Origin: Aggregatimonas sangjinii
Lineage (GTDB): Bacteria; Bacteroidota; Bacteroidia; Flavobacteriales; Flavobacteriaceae
Assembly (NCBI RefSeq): GCF_005943945.1
Contig: NZ_CP040710.1
Location: 1,561,001-1,625,000, forward strand
Length of the DNA stretch: 64,000 nucleotides
Direction: 5' to 3'
The stretch's first letter is position 1; every line of letters starts with the position of its first letter. This document shows positions 17,969-26,182 of this stretch, piece after piece. A program made the position numbers and the translations under genes. The notes under the pieces are model-generated. The model made no database searches, was not told where the DNA came from, and worked only from the letters and a program-made list of their open reading frames with translations.

Positions 17969-19708
17969 CTATTTGGCTTCCGCCGGGGGTTTGCCCAACA
18001 TCCGGTCCAATCCTTCGAAAGCAATAGCCAAAAGAATCACAAGTACAGATCCTAGGGCATTTAACCACAAATAACCTAGTTTCTCTTCTCCTGCCGGGTA
18101 GATGAAGATGAGGAAGTAGAAGACGATAAAAATGATCAACTGTGTAAGTATTGCGGCAAAGAATACCGCATTACCCTTGACGAATTTAAGGAAGAATGCC
18201 AACAAGAAAATACCGAGCACATTGCCGTAGAATACCGAGCCGATAATATTCACCAGTTGGATCAGGTTGTCGAATAGATTAGCAACGCAGGCAATCAAAA
18301 TCGCGATAATACCCCATAAGAGCGTAAAGCCTTTTGAGGCCAGCACATAATGTTTTTCACCCAAATCTATTTTTCCTTTATTTCGCTTGTAGACATCCAA
18401 AGCGGTTATAGTACCCAAGGCATTCAGTTCCGAGGCTGTCGAAGACATAGCCGCCGAAAGAATGACCGCCAGGAGGAGCCCAATAAGTCCACGTGGTAGG
18501 TTGTTCAGGATAAAATGGATGAATACATAATCCTTATCATTGGTTTCTGCGGTATCATCGGCCTTTGTGATAAGGGCTTTGGCGTTGTCCCGATTGGTAC
18601 GATCCTTCTTATTGATCTCGATAATATGCATCTTGGCCGCCTCAATTTCGTTGTAATCCTTCAATTCCAAGGCTCCTGAAAACTTGTTCTGGGCGATTCT
18701 TTTCTCGATTTCCAGATTACGCTGTTCTTCTTCCAATAATTTATAGTCGTTCGCATAGTCCGAATTCATTACTTTTTCGGTTGAAGAAGGATTGAAATTC
18801 AATGGGGAAGGATTGTATTGGTAATACACGAAAACCATTACCCCGACGAGAAGAATGAAAAACTGCATCGGAATTTTTAAAATACCGTTGAAAATCAGTC
18901 CCAACTGACTTTCCCGAAGCGATTTTCCCGAGAGGTAGCGCTGCACTTGGCTTTGGTCCGTTCCAAAATAGGCAAGCATCAAAAAGAAACCACCGGTAAT
19001 TCCGCTCCAGAACGTATAGCGACTTTTGGGATCAAAACTAAAATCCAAAATATTGAGCTTGTCGCTCGCCCCTGCAATTTTAAGTGCTTTGCTAAAGGTA
19101 ATGTCTTCGGGTAGGTAACCCAGGATATAAAAGAAGGTGATGAACATACCACCCATAATAATGAACATCTGTTGCTTTTGGGTGACACTAACTGCATTGG
19201 TGCCACCGGAAACGGTATAAATGATGACCAATGTGCCAATAATTATATTCAATAGGCGTAAATCCCATCCCAATATCGCCGAGAGAATGATCGACGGAGC
19301 GAAAATGGTAATTCCTGCGGCAAGGCCCCGCTGTATTAGAAACAGGATGGCGGCCAGTGAGCGCGTTTTGAGGTCGAACCGATTTTCAAGAAATTCGTAA
19401 GCGGTATATACCTTTAACTTGTGATAGATAGGGAGGAAAACCAAGCAGATAACGATCATGGCCAAGGGTAGCCCGAAGTAGAATTGAACGAATCCCATGC
19501 CATCGTGAAAAGCTTGGCCAGGCGTCGACAAAAAAGTAATGGCGCTGGCCTGAGTGGCCATTACCGAGAGGCCAATGGTCCACCAGGGCGATTTGTTACC
19601 ACCCCGAACGTAGTCATCTACATTCTGGCTTCCCTGGGTTTTCCAGACACCATAGGATACAATAAATATGAGCGTTCCGCAGAGTATTGTCCAATCGAGT
19701 GCTCCCAT
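17969..19708 (-). CDS. Sodium:solute symporter (SSS family)
   Basis: A 579-residue inner-membrane symporter with about 13 transmembrane helices. It begins LDWTILCGTLIFIVSYGVWKT and has the SSS motif MSSTASELNALGTITALDVYK. Residues about 305-400 form an unusually long charged, helix-rich insertion (EEEQRNLEIEKRIAQ..., DRTNRDNAKALITKADD) between membrane segments. The substrate is not evident; the upstream PIG-L deacetylase suggests an amino sugar or acylated sugar. It follows the 33-residue peptide gene by 97 nt on the same strand. Confidence 0.88.
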   Translation of the reverse strand: MGALDWTILCGTLIFIVSYGVWKTQGSQNVDDYVRGGNKSPWWTIGLSVMATQASAITFLSTPGQAFHDGMGFVQFYFGLPLAMIVICLVFLPIYHKLKVYTAYEFLENRFDLKTRSLAAILFLIQRGLAAGITIFAPSIILSAILGWDLRLLNIIIGTLVIIYTVSGGTNAVSVTQKQQMFIIMGGMFITFFYILGYLPEDITFSKALKIAGASDKLNILDFSFDPKSRYTFWSGITGGFFLMLAYFGTDQSQVQRYLSGKSLRESQLGLIFNGILKIPMQFFILLVGVMVFVYYQYNPSPLNFNPSSTEKVMNSDYANDYKLLEEEQRNLEIEKRIAQNKFSGALELKDYNEIEAAKMHIIEINKKDRTNRDNAKALITKADDTAETNDKDYVFIHFILNNLPRGLIGLLLAVILSAAMSSTASELNALGTITALDVYKRNKGKIDLGEKHYVLASKGFTLLWGIIAILIACVANLFDNLIQLVNIIGSVFYGNVLGIFLLAFFLKFVKGNAVFFAAILTQLIIFIVFYFLIFIYPAGEEKLGYLWLNALGSVLVILLAIAFEGLDRMLGKPPAEAK

Positions 19709-19805
19709 TGAACTTATTTAAATTTCTGGCGTAACCCCGCACTACTCCGGTAAGGGGCGAGTAGGAAGAAATCCGTTGCTGAAAGACGAGGTTGCAATAG
19801 GTTCA

Positions 19806-19907
19806 TTAGCTGAATGATGACATGATGTAATTAAATAAAAATAAATATAGGATATTCAGCATCAATACCAAGGTATATTCCTTTTTCCATGTATACTTGT
19901 CCTGCAT
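19806..19907 (-). CDS. 33-residue single-helix membrane peptide
   Basis: A short gene between the PIG-L and symporter genes. It starts with ATG at 19907, one base after the PIG-L TAA stop (TAAGATG), and ends with TAA at 19806-19808. The peptide begins MQDKYTWKKEYTLVL and continues as a hydrophobic segment (LMLNILYLFLFNYIM) before a short polar tail. The charged, aromatic N-terminus followed by one membrane helix fits a small inner-membrane subunit. Tight spacing implies translational coupling with PIG-L. It might assist the downstream symporter; that is inference. Confidence 0.6.
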   Translation of the reverse strand: MQDKYTWKKEYTLVLMLNILYLFLFNYIMSSFS

Positions 19908-19908
19908 C

Positions 19909-22440
19909 TTATCCTTTTACTTTTTCGGTTATTTCTACTTTTTCCTTTCCCAAGGAAACCATATTGGCGAAGAGTTTGTAGGCCCCCGTTACCCCCGCCG
20001 GTAGTTCTCTAAAGAAACTAAGCCCGGTATACATATAATTTCCTTTTCCGTAAGGCGCTACCAGGAGGCTTCCTTTGGTTGGGGATTCTCCGGAATCTTT
20101 CATCGATAGTATCGGGGTAAATGCCCCGTCCCATTCATTAGGGAAATACAGACCCCGTTCTTGAACCCAACCGTCAAAGTCAGCTTCAGTAATTTTGTTG
20201 GGAAAATTAACCAAGGAATGGTTATCGGCTACGATCTTGACTTCAGAGTTCTCATCGGTCACGCGATCACGGGAAAGGATGAGCGGGTAGGGGGCAATAT
20301 CATCGAATTGCTTGTCCCACCTTCCGGCAGTATTATATTGAATGATAAGGTTACCGCCATTTTCAACATAATCGATTAGGTATTTTTGCTTGAATTTGAG
20401 TTCCGGAACCACATTATACGCGCGTATTCCGGTTACTACGGCATCGTATTTTGCCAGTGAACCTTTGGTAATAGTTGCCGGATCGATAAGATGTACCGTA
20501 TACCCTATTTGTTTTAAACTTGTAGGCACATCGTCCCCCGCCCCAACAATATAACCGATATTTTGGCCCAACTTTTGGATGTCGAGTCGAACAACTTTCG
20601 TCTCTGAGGGTAGCAAGATCGATTGTTTGGGCACGTGGTCGTAATTGATTTCAACCAGCTCTTTTGTTATTTCCTGTCCATCTATCTTTACAAGGGGTGA
20701 AATGTAGCTTTCCTCCTCATAGTCAGGTGGTGTTAAGGTGAAAATCAAGGTTTGTTGGTCTCCTTTTTTCAGAATTTCGAATGCTTTGGTCTCTGTTTCT
20801 ACCGTCCATCCTTTGGTAGAGCGAAACACAACCTCTCCTTGCGCACTGTCTTTATGTGCTTTTACCGTAACAGGGATTTGCTTGGGCGTTCCATCGGAAA
20901 AAATCAAAACCTTATCCTTGAAACTTGCCGTTGCATGGGGCAATACCTCAAAAGGCTCGTATAGTTCCCCTTTGTCGTTTTTGGCAAAGCGATGCACCAC
21001 CTCCTTTTCAAGACTCATGATATAACCGTCAAAATCGAGTTCAAACTGCGCAAAAAAGGCCCTTGGCGTTTCTGGTTTGCCGATGAGCGACGGGTCGGTC
21101 ACTTTATACATGCCCAGACTTCCTTTCTCGTTCAACCAATAGGGACTAGTGAATTCCGTAGTTGTCGGAACAGTGAAAGTAGTTTCCAAGGTCACTTTTT
21201 CATTGGGGATCAAAGGCTGATTTTCAGTGATTTTTTGTTCCGAATTAATGGCAACGGATTTCAGTTGGATGTTCGCAGCGCTGCGATTGATAGCTTCTAT
21301 TTCAACGGCGACTTCGGCTCCTAAGTGGGCAGTTGGGACAGTTGCGGAAGCTTCCAGATACAGTCCGCATACCGAAAGTACGATTTCCTCCAACTCTTTC
21401 TTTTTGATATTTTTCCAGTGTCCATCCGGAAGCGCACTTAGCACTTTATGAGCCTTCAACAACTGCGGTAAATGTGTACTGGGTTCGTTAAAATTAAAGT
21501 TCGCTTCAACATCGACCAAAAGTTCGCCTATAGCCTTTCCGCCCTCCAATCGGGACCACGTCGTGTCGATACCATCAAAAATGTTGTTTTCGTCCTTTGG
21601 AAGGTCTCCTTTTAGTAATTCGACATACTCCTTTTGACTGCCTCGGGTGGAGAGCCGCCCAAATCCTTGACACAAATGTTGACTACTGGCCAAGGAGGCG
21701 ATTTCGTTGTTGGAAACACCAAGTATGGGGTAGTAGGTACCGACATCAAAACTGAGCATGTTACTTTTATCGGCTTTCTCGAATTTCTCCTCACTCCCAT
21801 AAAACCACCAAGAGGTGTTGAAAAACATCCGTTTGGGTTGCCAGGTAGAAAGGGCTTCCAATTGATCAGGGTAGGCTTTCGCGTCGCCCACCAAATCGAA
21901 GGCCTCGACACTTAAGATGGCCGATGCGGTGTGGTGACCGTGGGTGCTTCCCGGCGAGCGATGGTCAAAGCGATTGACAATAACATCGGGTTTAAACTGC
22001 CGGATGATACGCACGACATCACCGAGTACTTCCTCTTTATTCCATAAGGCAAGGGTCTCGTCCGGATGCTTGGAATAGCCAAAATCATTCGCCCTTGTAA
22101 AAAATTGCTGTCCGCCATCGATACGCCTTGCCGCCAATAGTTCTTCTGTTCTTAGCACACCCAAAAGCTCCCGTAATTCGGGCCCAATGAGATTTTGTCC
22201 ACCGTCACCACGGGTTAGGGAAAGATATCCGGTTCGCGCTTTATCGTGATTGGATAGATAGGATATCAATCGCGTATTTTCGTCATCGGGGTGGGCAGCG
22301 ATATAAAGGGCGGAACCTAAAAAATTGAGTTTTTGGATTGCGTGGTAAATCTCTGATGATGAAGAGTGTTTTGCCGCTTGTGCATTAGATTTTGACATGA
22401 AGCACAAAACGCAGCAAACACTAAGGATAAACAGGCGCAT
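19909..22440 (-). CDS. Exported PIG-L family deacetylase with long C-terminal region
   Basis: An 843-residue protein with signal peptide (FMSKSNAQA). The N-terminal PIG-L/LmbE domain (about 30-300) has the zinc motif AHPDDE and the later STHGHHTAS histidines. Residues about 380-640 look like beta-sandwich domains. The last 200 residues resemble a glutamine-amidotransferase-like trehalose-utilisation fold (YDAVVTGIRAYNV, YVENGGNLIIQYNT). PIG-L enzymes remove N-acetyl groups from sugar conjugates. It is first in the unit PIG-L, 33-residue peptide, symporter. Confidence 0.86.
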   Translation of the reverse strand: MRLFILSVCCVLCFMSKSNAQAAKHSSSSEIYHAIQKLNFLGSALYIAAHPDDENTRLISYLSNHDKARTGYLSLTRGDGGQNLIGPELRELLGVLRTEELLAARRIDGGQQFFTRANDFGYSKHPDETLALWNKEEVLGDVVRIIRQFKPDVIVNRFDHRSPGSTHGHHTASAILSVEAFDLVGDAKAYPDQLEALSTWQPKRMFFNTSWWFYGSEEKFEKADKSNMLSFDVGTYYPILGVSNNEIASLASSQHLCQGFGRLSTRGSQKEYVELLKGDLPKDENNIFDGIDTTWSRLEGGKAIGELLVDVEANFNFNEPSTHLPQLLKAHKVLSALPDGHWKNIKKKELEEIVLSVCGLYLEASATVPTAHLGAEVAVEIEAINRSAANIQLKSVAINSEQKITENQPLIPNEKVTLETTFTVPTTTEFTSPYWLNEKGSLGMYKVTDPSLIGKPETPRAFFAQFELDFDGYIMSLEKEVVHRFAKNDKGELYEPFEVLPHATASFKDKVLIFSDGTPKQIPVTVKAHKDSAQGEVVFRSTKGWTVETETKAFEILKKGDQQTLIFTLTPPDYEEESYISPLVKIDGQEITKELVEINYDHVPKQSILLPSETKVVRLDIQKLGQNIGYIVGAGDDVPTSLKQIGYTVHLIDPATITKGSLAKYDAVVTGIRAYNVVPELKFKQKYLIDYVENGGNLIIQYNTAGRWDKQFDDIAPYPLILSRDRVTDENSEVKIVADNHSLVNFPNKITEADFDGWVQERGLYFPNEWDGAFTPILSMKDSGESPTKGSLLVAPYGKGNYMYTGLSFFRELPAGVTGAYKLFANMVSLGKEKVEITEKVKG

Positions 22441-22531
22441 AAGATGTTTTTAGTTGGTTTTCAAAGATAGAAAGATAATAGCCGCAGGGTAGGGTTTTAA
22501 AATTACTTTAACAATGGCCGCTTCCGCTTGC

Positions 22532-23134
22532 CTACGGCAAACTTTCAAGTTGTTCTTCGACCTTGCCTTCATTCACTTGCTCGAATTGGTCTTTGAATTC
22601 CTCATTGTAGACCGATACGAGCGCCACGCCTTTTTGCAATACCAAACTATTCGGATAGGTAAGGATTTCTCCGTTCCTTTTGCGCAAGTGCAAATGAAAG
22701 GCCCTAATATCTTCGATTACGAAGATATTTTCGTTGGTCTCGGGCAGATCATTGATTTCCTTGTCCATAATACGTATCGTATTTCCTATTTTGAACGGAT
22801 ACGAAAAAAAGATGATGACTCCCGCGGTAATATTGCTCAGTATAGACCATTGGGCAAAAAGAGCCACGCCGATGACCGCAAAAATAGAGGAAAGCATCAC
22901 CCCCAAGTCCTTGAAGTTCACACCCCAGATAAGTGTAAAAATCGCGAGGGTGGTTATGGTAAGGGCAGCGGAAAGGTATTTTACGATAAGATTGGTGCGC
23001 ACTTTGTTGAATTCCCCGATTTTGCCCACCTTACGAATAGCCTTGCTGGAAAATATGTTAAAAATGAACACCACTATCAGGGTGATCAAGCTGTACAGCA
23101 ATTCAGTACGATGCGCTAAAAAAAACTCTTCCAT
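22532..23134 (-). CDS. Small MscS-type mechanosensitive channel
   Basis: A 200-residue membrane protein with two or three N-terminal hydrophobic helices and the MscS core: GVALFAQWSILSNITAGVIIF in pieces, then the beta domain FKIGNTIRIMDKEI and EDIRAFHLHLRKRNGEILTYPNSLV. It is shorter than E. coli MscS (286) and lacks most of the large C-terminal vestibule. It starts 3 nt after the stop of the lipoprotein gene and is last in the Maf operon. Confidence 0.87.
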   Translation of the reverse strand: MEEFFLAHRTELLYSLITLIVVFIFNIFSSKAIRKVGKIGEFNKVRTNLIVKYLSAALTITTLAIFTLIWGVNFKDLGVMLSSIFAVIGVALFAQWSILSNITAGVIIFFSYPFKIGNTIRIMDKEINDLPETNENIFVIEDIRAFHLHLRKRNGEILTYPNSLVLQKGVALVSVYNEEFKDQFEQVNEGKVEEQLESLP

Positions 23135-23137
23135 GAA

Positions 23138-24070
23138 TTACAAACCTAAAGTGTCCCGCAAAGGTAAATAACTATTATTGTTTTGACGCCAATAAGGGGT
23201 TTTTAGCGTTTTGATTTTTTGTGCTGTTGACAGGAGTTTTTTTCTGTTCTCTCCAAACCCGCTTAAAGCATATTCGGACCATCCCTGTATTTGATAGGGG
23301 AACTCCGAATCAAAATCGATGATTAGTGTTCTTTCCAATTCGGGATATTCGATTTTATAGGACGAAATAGCGGCTTTTGTAGTTAAACTTAAAATAGCCT
23401 TATAAGCCTTTAATTCGCTATGCGACAGTCGAATGTATTCTAGGGAAGGAATAACTTCGAAAGTGCCGACCGGAAGTTCTTCGGGCTTTATCCGAATCAT
23501 GTTCCACAATTCGTTTTCTAATAGATTTTTATCTAATTCGAGCTCTTGATCTCCTTCTGATTGAAAATAGGAATGGGATACAATCTCAAATTGTTCGCGG
23601 TTGTTCAGTTGTGTATACACTTGTCCGCACCATTCCTGGGCGGAGAACGACACTTTCAGCGCATGTCCGGAATCCTTCACCGGGGAGAAGGTGCTGCTCA
23701 TGATGGAATAAGGGTATATTCCCGTAAGATACTTTTTGGTGCTGTTCAGTTTAAGTACGGGAACATTATCGGGCTTGTTTCCGTCAGCCTTCACCTGTTC
23801 CTCCTTTAAAAAAGGTTCCGTCACGTAGATCAAAACCGCTTTCCCATTTCGGATTTCGCCATAACGGCTTTGTTCCAGCTCGTAAGAAGTGATTTCCGCA
23901 TCTCCCGCATACCAGTATTTTTTAAAGGCTTCGGAAATGGGTTTGGAGGTCTTCTCCATGCGCGATTCACTATTTACCGCTAAGTCGTCCTTCTTTTCGG
24001 GCGTTGCCTCCTTGCAGGAAACGACACTTATGAGAAGAAGTGAAGAGAGTATACGGATTAATGTTTTCAT
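23138..24070 (-). CDS. Lipoprotein of unknown function (not a Maf protein)
   Basis: A 310-residue lipoprotein (signal SLLLISVVSC-K, Cys 19). The mature part has a conserved-looking core (AFKKYWYAGDAEITSYELEQSRYGEIR in pieces, SFSAQEWCGQVYTQLNNR). It carries no nucleotide pyrophosphatase motif. Because it sits next to maf, such proteins are easily mislabelled septum formation inhibitor Maf. Place of action is probably the periplasmic face of a membrane. It is 38 nt after maf and 3 nt before the MscS gene. Confidence 0.75.
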   Translation of the reverse strand: MKTLIRILSSLLLISVVSCKEATPEKKDDLAVNSESRMEKTSKPISEAFKKYWYAGDAEITSYELEQSRYGEIRNGKAVLIYVTEPFLKEEQVKADGNKPDNVPVLKLNSTKKYLTGIYPYSIMSSTFSPVKDSGHALKVSFSAQEWCGQVYTQLNNREQFEIVSHSYFQSEGDQELELDKNLLENELWNMIRIKPEELPVGTFEVIPSLEYIRLSHSELKAYKAILSLTTKAAISSYKIEYPELERTLIIDFDSEFPYQIQGWSEYALSGFGENRKKLLSTAQKIKTLKTPYWRQNNNSYLPLRDTLGL

Positions 24071-24108
24071 AGGATTTCCATTTTAGAATTAAAGATACCA
24101 AATACGGT

Positions 24109-24696
24109 TCAGCTCACCATGTTCGTTAACGTTTCATAAACCAAATGGGTCGGGAGGCCCATAACGTTGGTATAGGATCCTTGTAGTTCTTCGATGCCGA
24201 TATGTCCTAGCCATTCCTGAATGCCATATGCACCTGCCTTGTCGTAAGGGGAATAGTTCTCAATGTAAAAGTTGATTTCATCATCGGTAAGTTTCTTGAA
24301 TTTTACTTTGGTCGTTGCATGTACCGTCACGGAACCTTGGGCAGTGGTGAAACATACCGAGGTGATAACTTCATGCCAATCGCCGGAAAGTGTTTGAAGC
24401 ATCTCAAAAGCTTCCGTTTCATCTGCTGCCTTCGCCAAAGAGGCACCATTATGCCAGACAACGGTATCGGAGGTGATCAAGATATCCTTTGGTTCTAAAG
24501 TTCCATTGAAGGGTTTCGCTTTCAATTCCGCCAAGTAATCCGATATCTCCCCGGCTTTTAGGTGGGTCGGATACACCTCCTCGATTGACTTTAAACGAAT
24601 CTCATAGGGAACATCCAATTCCTCCAAAAATTGGTGCCTTCTTGGTGAGCCTGAAGCTAAGATAATATTCCTGCCTTCTAACCTTTTTTTCAACAT
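24109..24696 (-). CDS. maf: Maf-family nucleoside triphosphate pyrophosphatase
   Basis: A 195-residue house-cleaning pyrophosphatase that hydrolyses non-canonical or pyrimidine NTPs to NMPs. Motifs: ILASGSPRRHQFLEEL at residues 12-27, the SDTVVWHNG block, the DKAGAYGIQEW block and YTNVMGLP at the end. Length is as expected. It lies 6 nt after the KdsC-like gene in a five-gene minus-strand unit. Confidence 0.93.
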   Translation of the reverse strand: MLKKRLEGRNIILASGSPRRHQFLEELDVPYEIRLKSIEEVYPTHLKAGEISDYLAELKAKPFNGTLEPKDILITSDTVVWHNGASLAKAADETEAFEMLQTLSGDWHEVITSVCFTTAQGSVTVHATTKVKFKKLTDDEINFYIENYSPYDKAGAYGIQEWLGHIGIEELQGSYTNVMGLPTHLVYETLTNMVS

Positions 24697-24702
24697 AGGA
24701 TA

Positions 24703-25230
24703 TCAAGCATTTTGGGCATCATAATTACCGTACCAGTCGCCCCGTACTTTCAACACCTGTTCTATGACATCGCGTACACAGGCTTCACCACCATTTTTGT
24801 GGGAAATGTATTTCGCCACGGCCTTCACTTCGGGAACGGCGTCCTGCGGACAGGTAGGCAGGCCGGCGAGTTGCATCGGGGGGATGTCCGGTAGATCATC
24901 TCCCATATACAGCACATTTTTGGGGGCTATCCCCATTCTTTGTAAATATTCTTGAAAAGGCTTCTCTTTATGGTGCGCCCCAAGATAAATATCCGCGACG
25001 CCCAATCCAGCCAATCGTTCCTTCACGCCTTCGTTGGTACCTCCGGTAATGATGCAGACATTATAACCCTTTGCCAAGGCTGTTTTAAGCGCATAGCCGT
25101 CTTTTACGCTCATTTTACGCAAGAGCTCCCCATTGCCGTCGATCAAAAGGCTACCGTCTGTAAAAACGCCATCTACATCAAAAACGAAGGTGGTGATGTC
25201 CGCTAAATATTCCTTATAACTTTTCTCCAT
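24703..25230 (-). CDS. HAD phosphatase, KdsC-like (KDO-8-phosphate phosphatase)
   Basis: A 175-residue C0-type HAD phosphatase without cap. The nucleophile motif is FVFDVDGVFTDGS, then CIITGG, a lysine near GAHHKEKP and GDDLPDIPPM. This is the KdsC pattern, whose members release phosphate from KDO-8-phosphate for lipopolysaccharide synthesis. The ATG at 25230 is preferred over the GTG at 25251. It overlaps the end of the upstream DUF2520 gene by 17 nt. Confidence 0.87.
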   Translation of the reverse strand: MEKSYKEYLADITTFVFDVDGVFTDGSLLIDGNGELLRKMSVKDGYALKTALAKGYNVCIITGGTNEGVKERLAGLGVADIYLGAHHKEKPFQEYLQRMGIAPKNVLYMGDDLPDIPPMQLAGLPTCPQDAVPEVKAVAKYISHKNGGEACVRDVIEQVLKVRGDWYGNYDAQNA

Positions 25231-25969
25231 AATTTTCCTTAATTGATTCACTCAAAAGCGTGTAGATTTCTTTTTGTTTCTGATTTCCCAGTTGTTCTAA
25301 GTGCTTTGCTATGGTTTCGGTATCATTTCTCCGGGCCGGACCTGTTTGCATGCTGCTCGGCGGATGGCTTTGCACTTTTTGCGCAGTTTCTAGGATCAAT
25401 GGTTTCAGAATTTCGAAAGGCACTTGATGCGCGACACAGATTTCATGCGCGATATCATATAGGTGATTCGTGAAGTTGTTCGCGAACACAGCGGCTAAAT
25501 GTATTGTTTTTCGTTGCTCTGAATTTATTTCATATAGCCTGTGGGAAATCGTTTTTGCCAAGGTTGCCAGTAAGTTCAGGTTTTCTTGAGAATTGGCTTC
25601 AATACAAATCGGTACGGTCCAAAAATCAACTTTTCGCGCTTTGCTAAAAGTCTGCAGTGGGTAGAAGATACCTATGTTTTTGTTGGGTTTCAAATCGTCT
25701 ATAGGAACGCTTCCCGAGGTGTGAACTATTAAGCCATTTATTTCGGTAAGTTCTTGTTTAACAGTTGAAATAGAGAGGTCATTTACTGCAATGATATAAA
25801 TATCGGCTTGAGCTATCGAGCCAAAATCAGAGCTCGTATTTTCGAAGTGTTTGAGCGCCTCCTTATTTCGGCCGACGACTTGAACCACTTGAACTCTTTC
25901 AGTGGAGGAAAAGGCATCATAAAGGTGGTGGGCCATGTTGCCCGTGCCTAGGAGTACGACTCGAATCAT
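25214..25969 (-). CDS. Rossmann-fold / DUF2520 protein (F420-dependent NADP reductase-like)
   Basis: A 251-residue protein with an N-terminal NAD(P)-binding motif (VVLLGTGNMAHHL, residues 4-16) and a C-terminal DUF2520 helical domain (IHLAAVFANNFTNHLYDIAHEIC in pieces). The family resembles 6-phosphogluconate or pyrroline-5-carboxylate reductase-like enzymes but its reaction is unknown. It heads the operon that continues with KdsC-like, Maf, lipoprotein and MscS. Confidence 0.85.
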   Translation of the reverse strand: MIRVVLLGTGNMAHHLYDAFSSTERVQVVQVVGRNKEALKHFENTSSDFGSIAQADIYIIAVNDLSISTVKQELTEINGLIVHTSGSVPIDDLKPNKNIGIFYPLQTFSKARKVDFWTVPICIEANSQENLNLLATLAKTISHRLYEINSEQRKTIHLAAVFANNFTNHLYDIAHEICVAHQVPFEILKPLILETAQKVQSHPPSSMQTGPARRNDTETIAKHLEQLGNQKQKEIYTLLSESIKENYGEKL

Positions 25970-26182
25970 GTTACGAAAATACAGGATAAATTATGTCCTC
26001 GAAACCTTTTGCGTATTATTAGGTACAGGTCGGGGATAAATGGTTAATTTTTTGAAAGAATATGTAGGTCCAAATCATTTAGGAATAATTAACAAAATCG
26101 TTTAACCTTTTATCCGGGTATTTGCACCCATAAAATGAGAAAAGGGCGTATTTTTGCTTGCTGAAAATCAAAGGCTTGTTGG

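Noticed and set aside
22514-23119. 201-codon plus-strand frame
   Set aside because: It is the shadow of the MscS-type channel on the opposite strand, which has clear family motifs.
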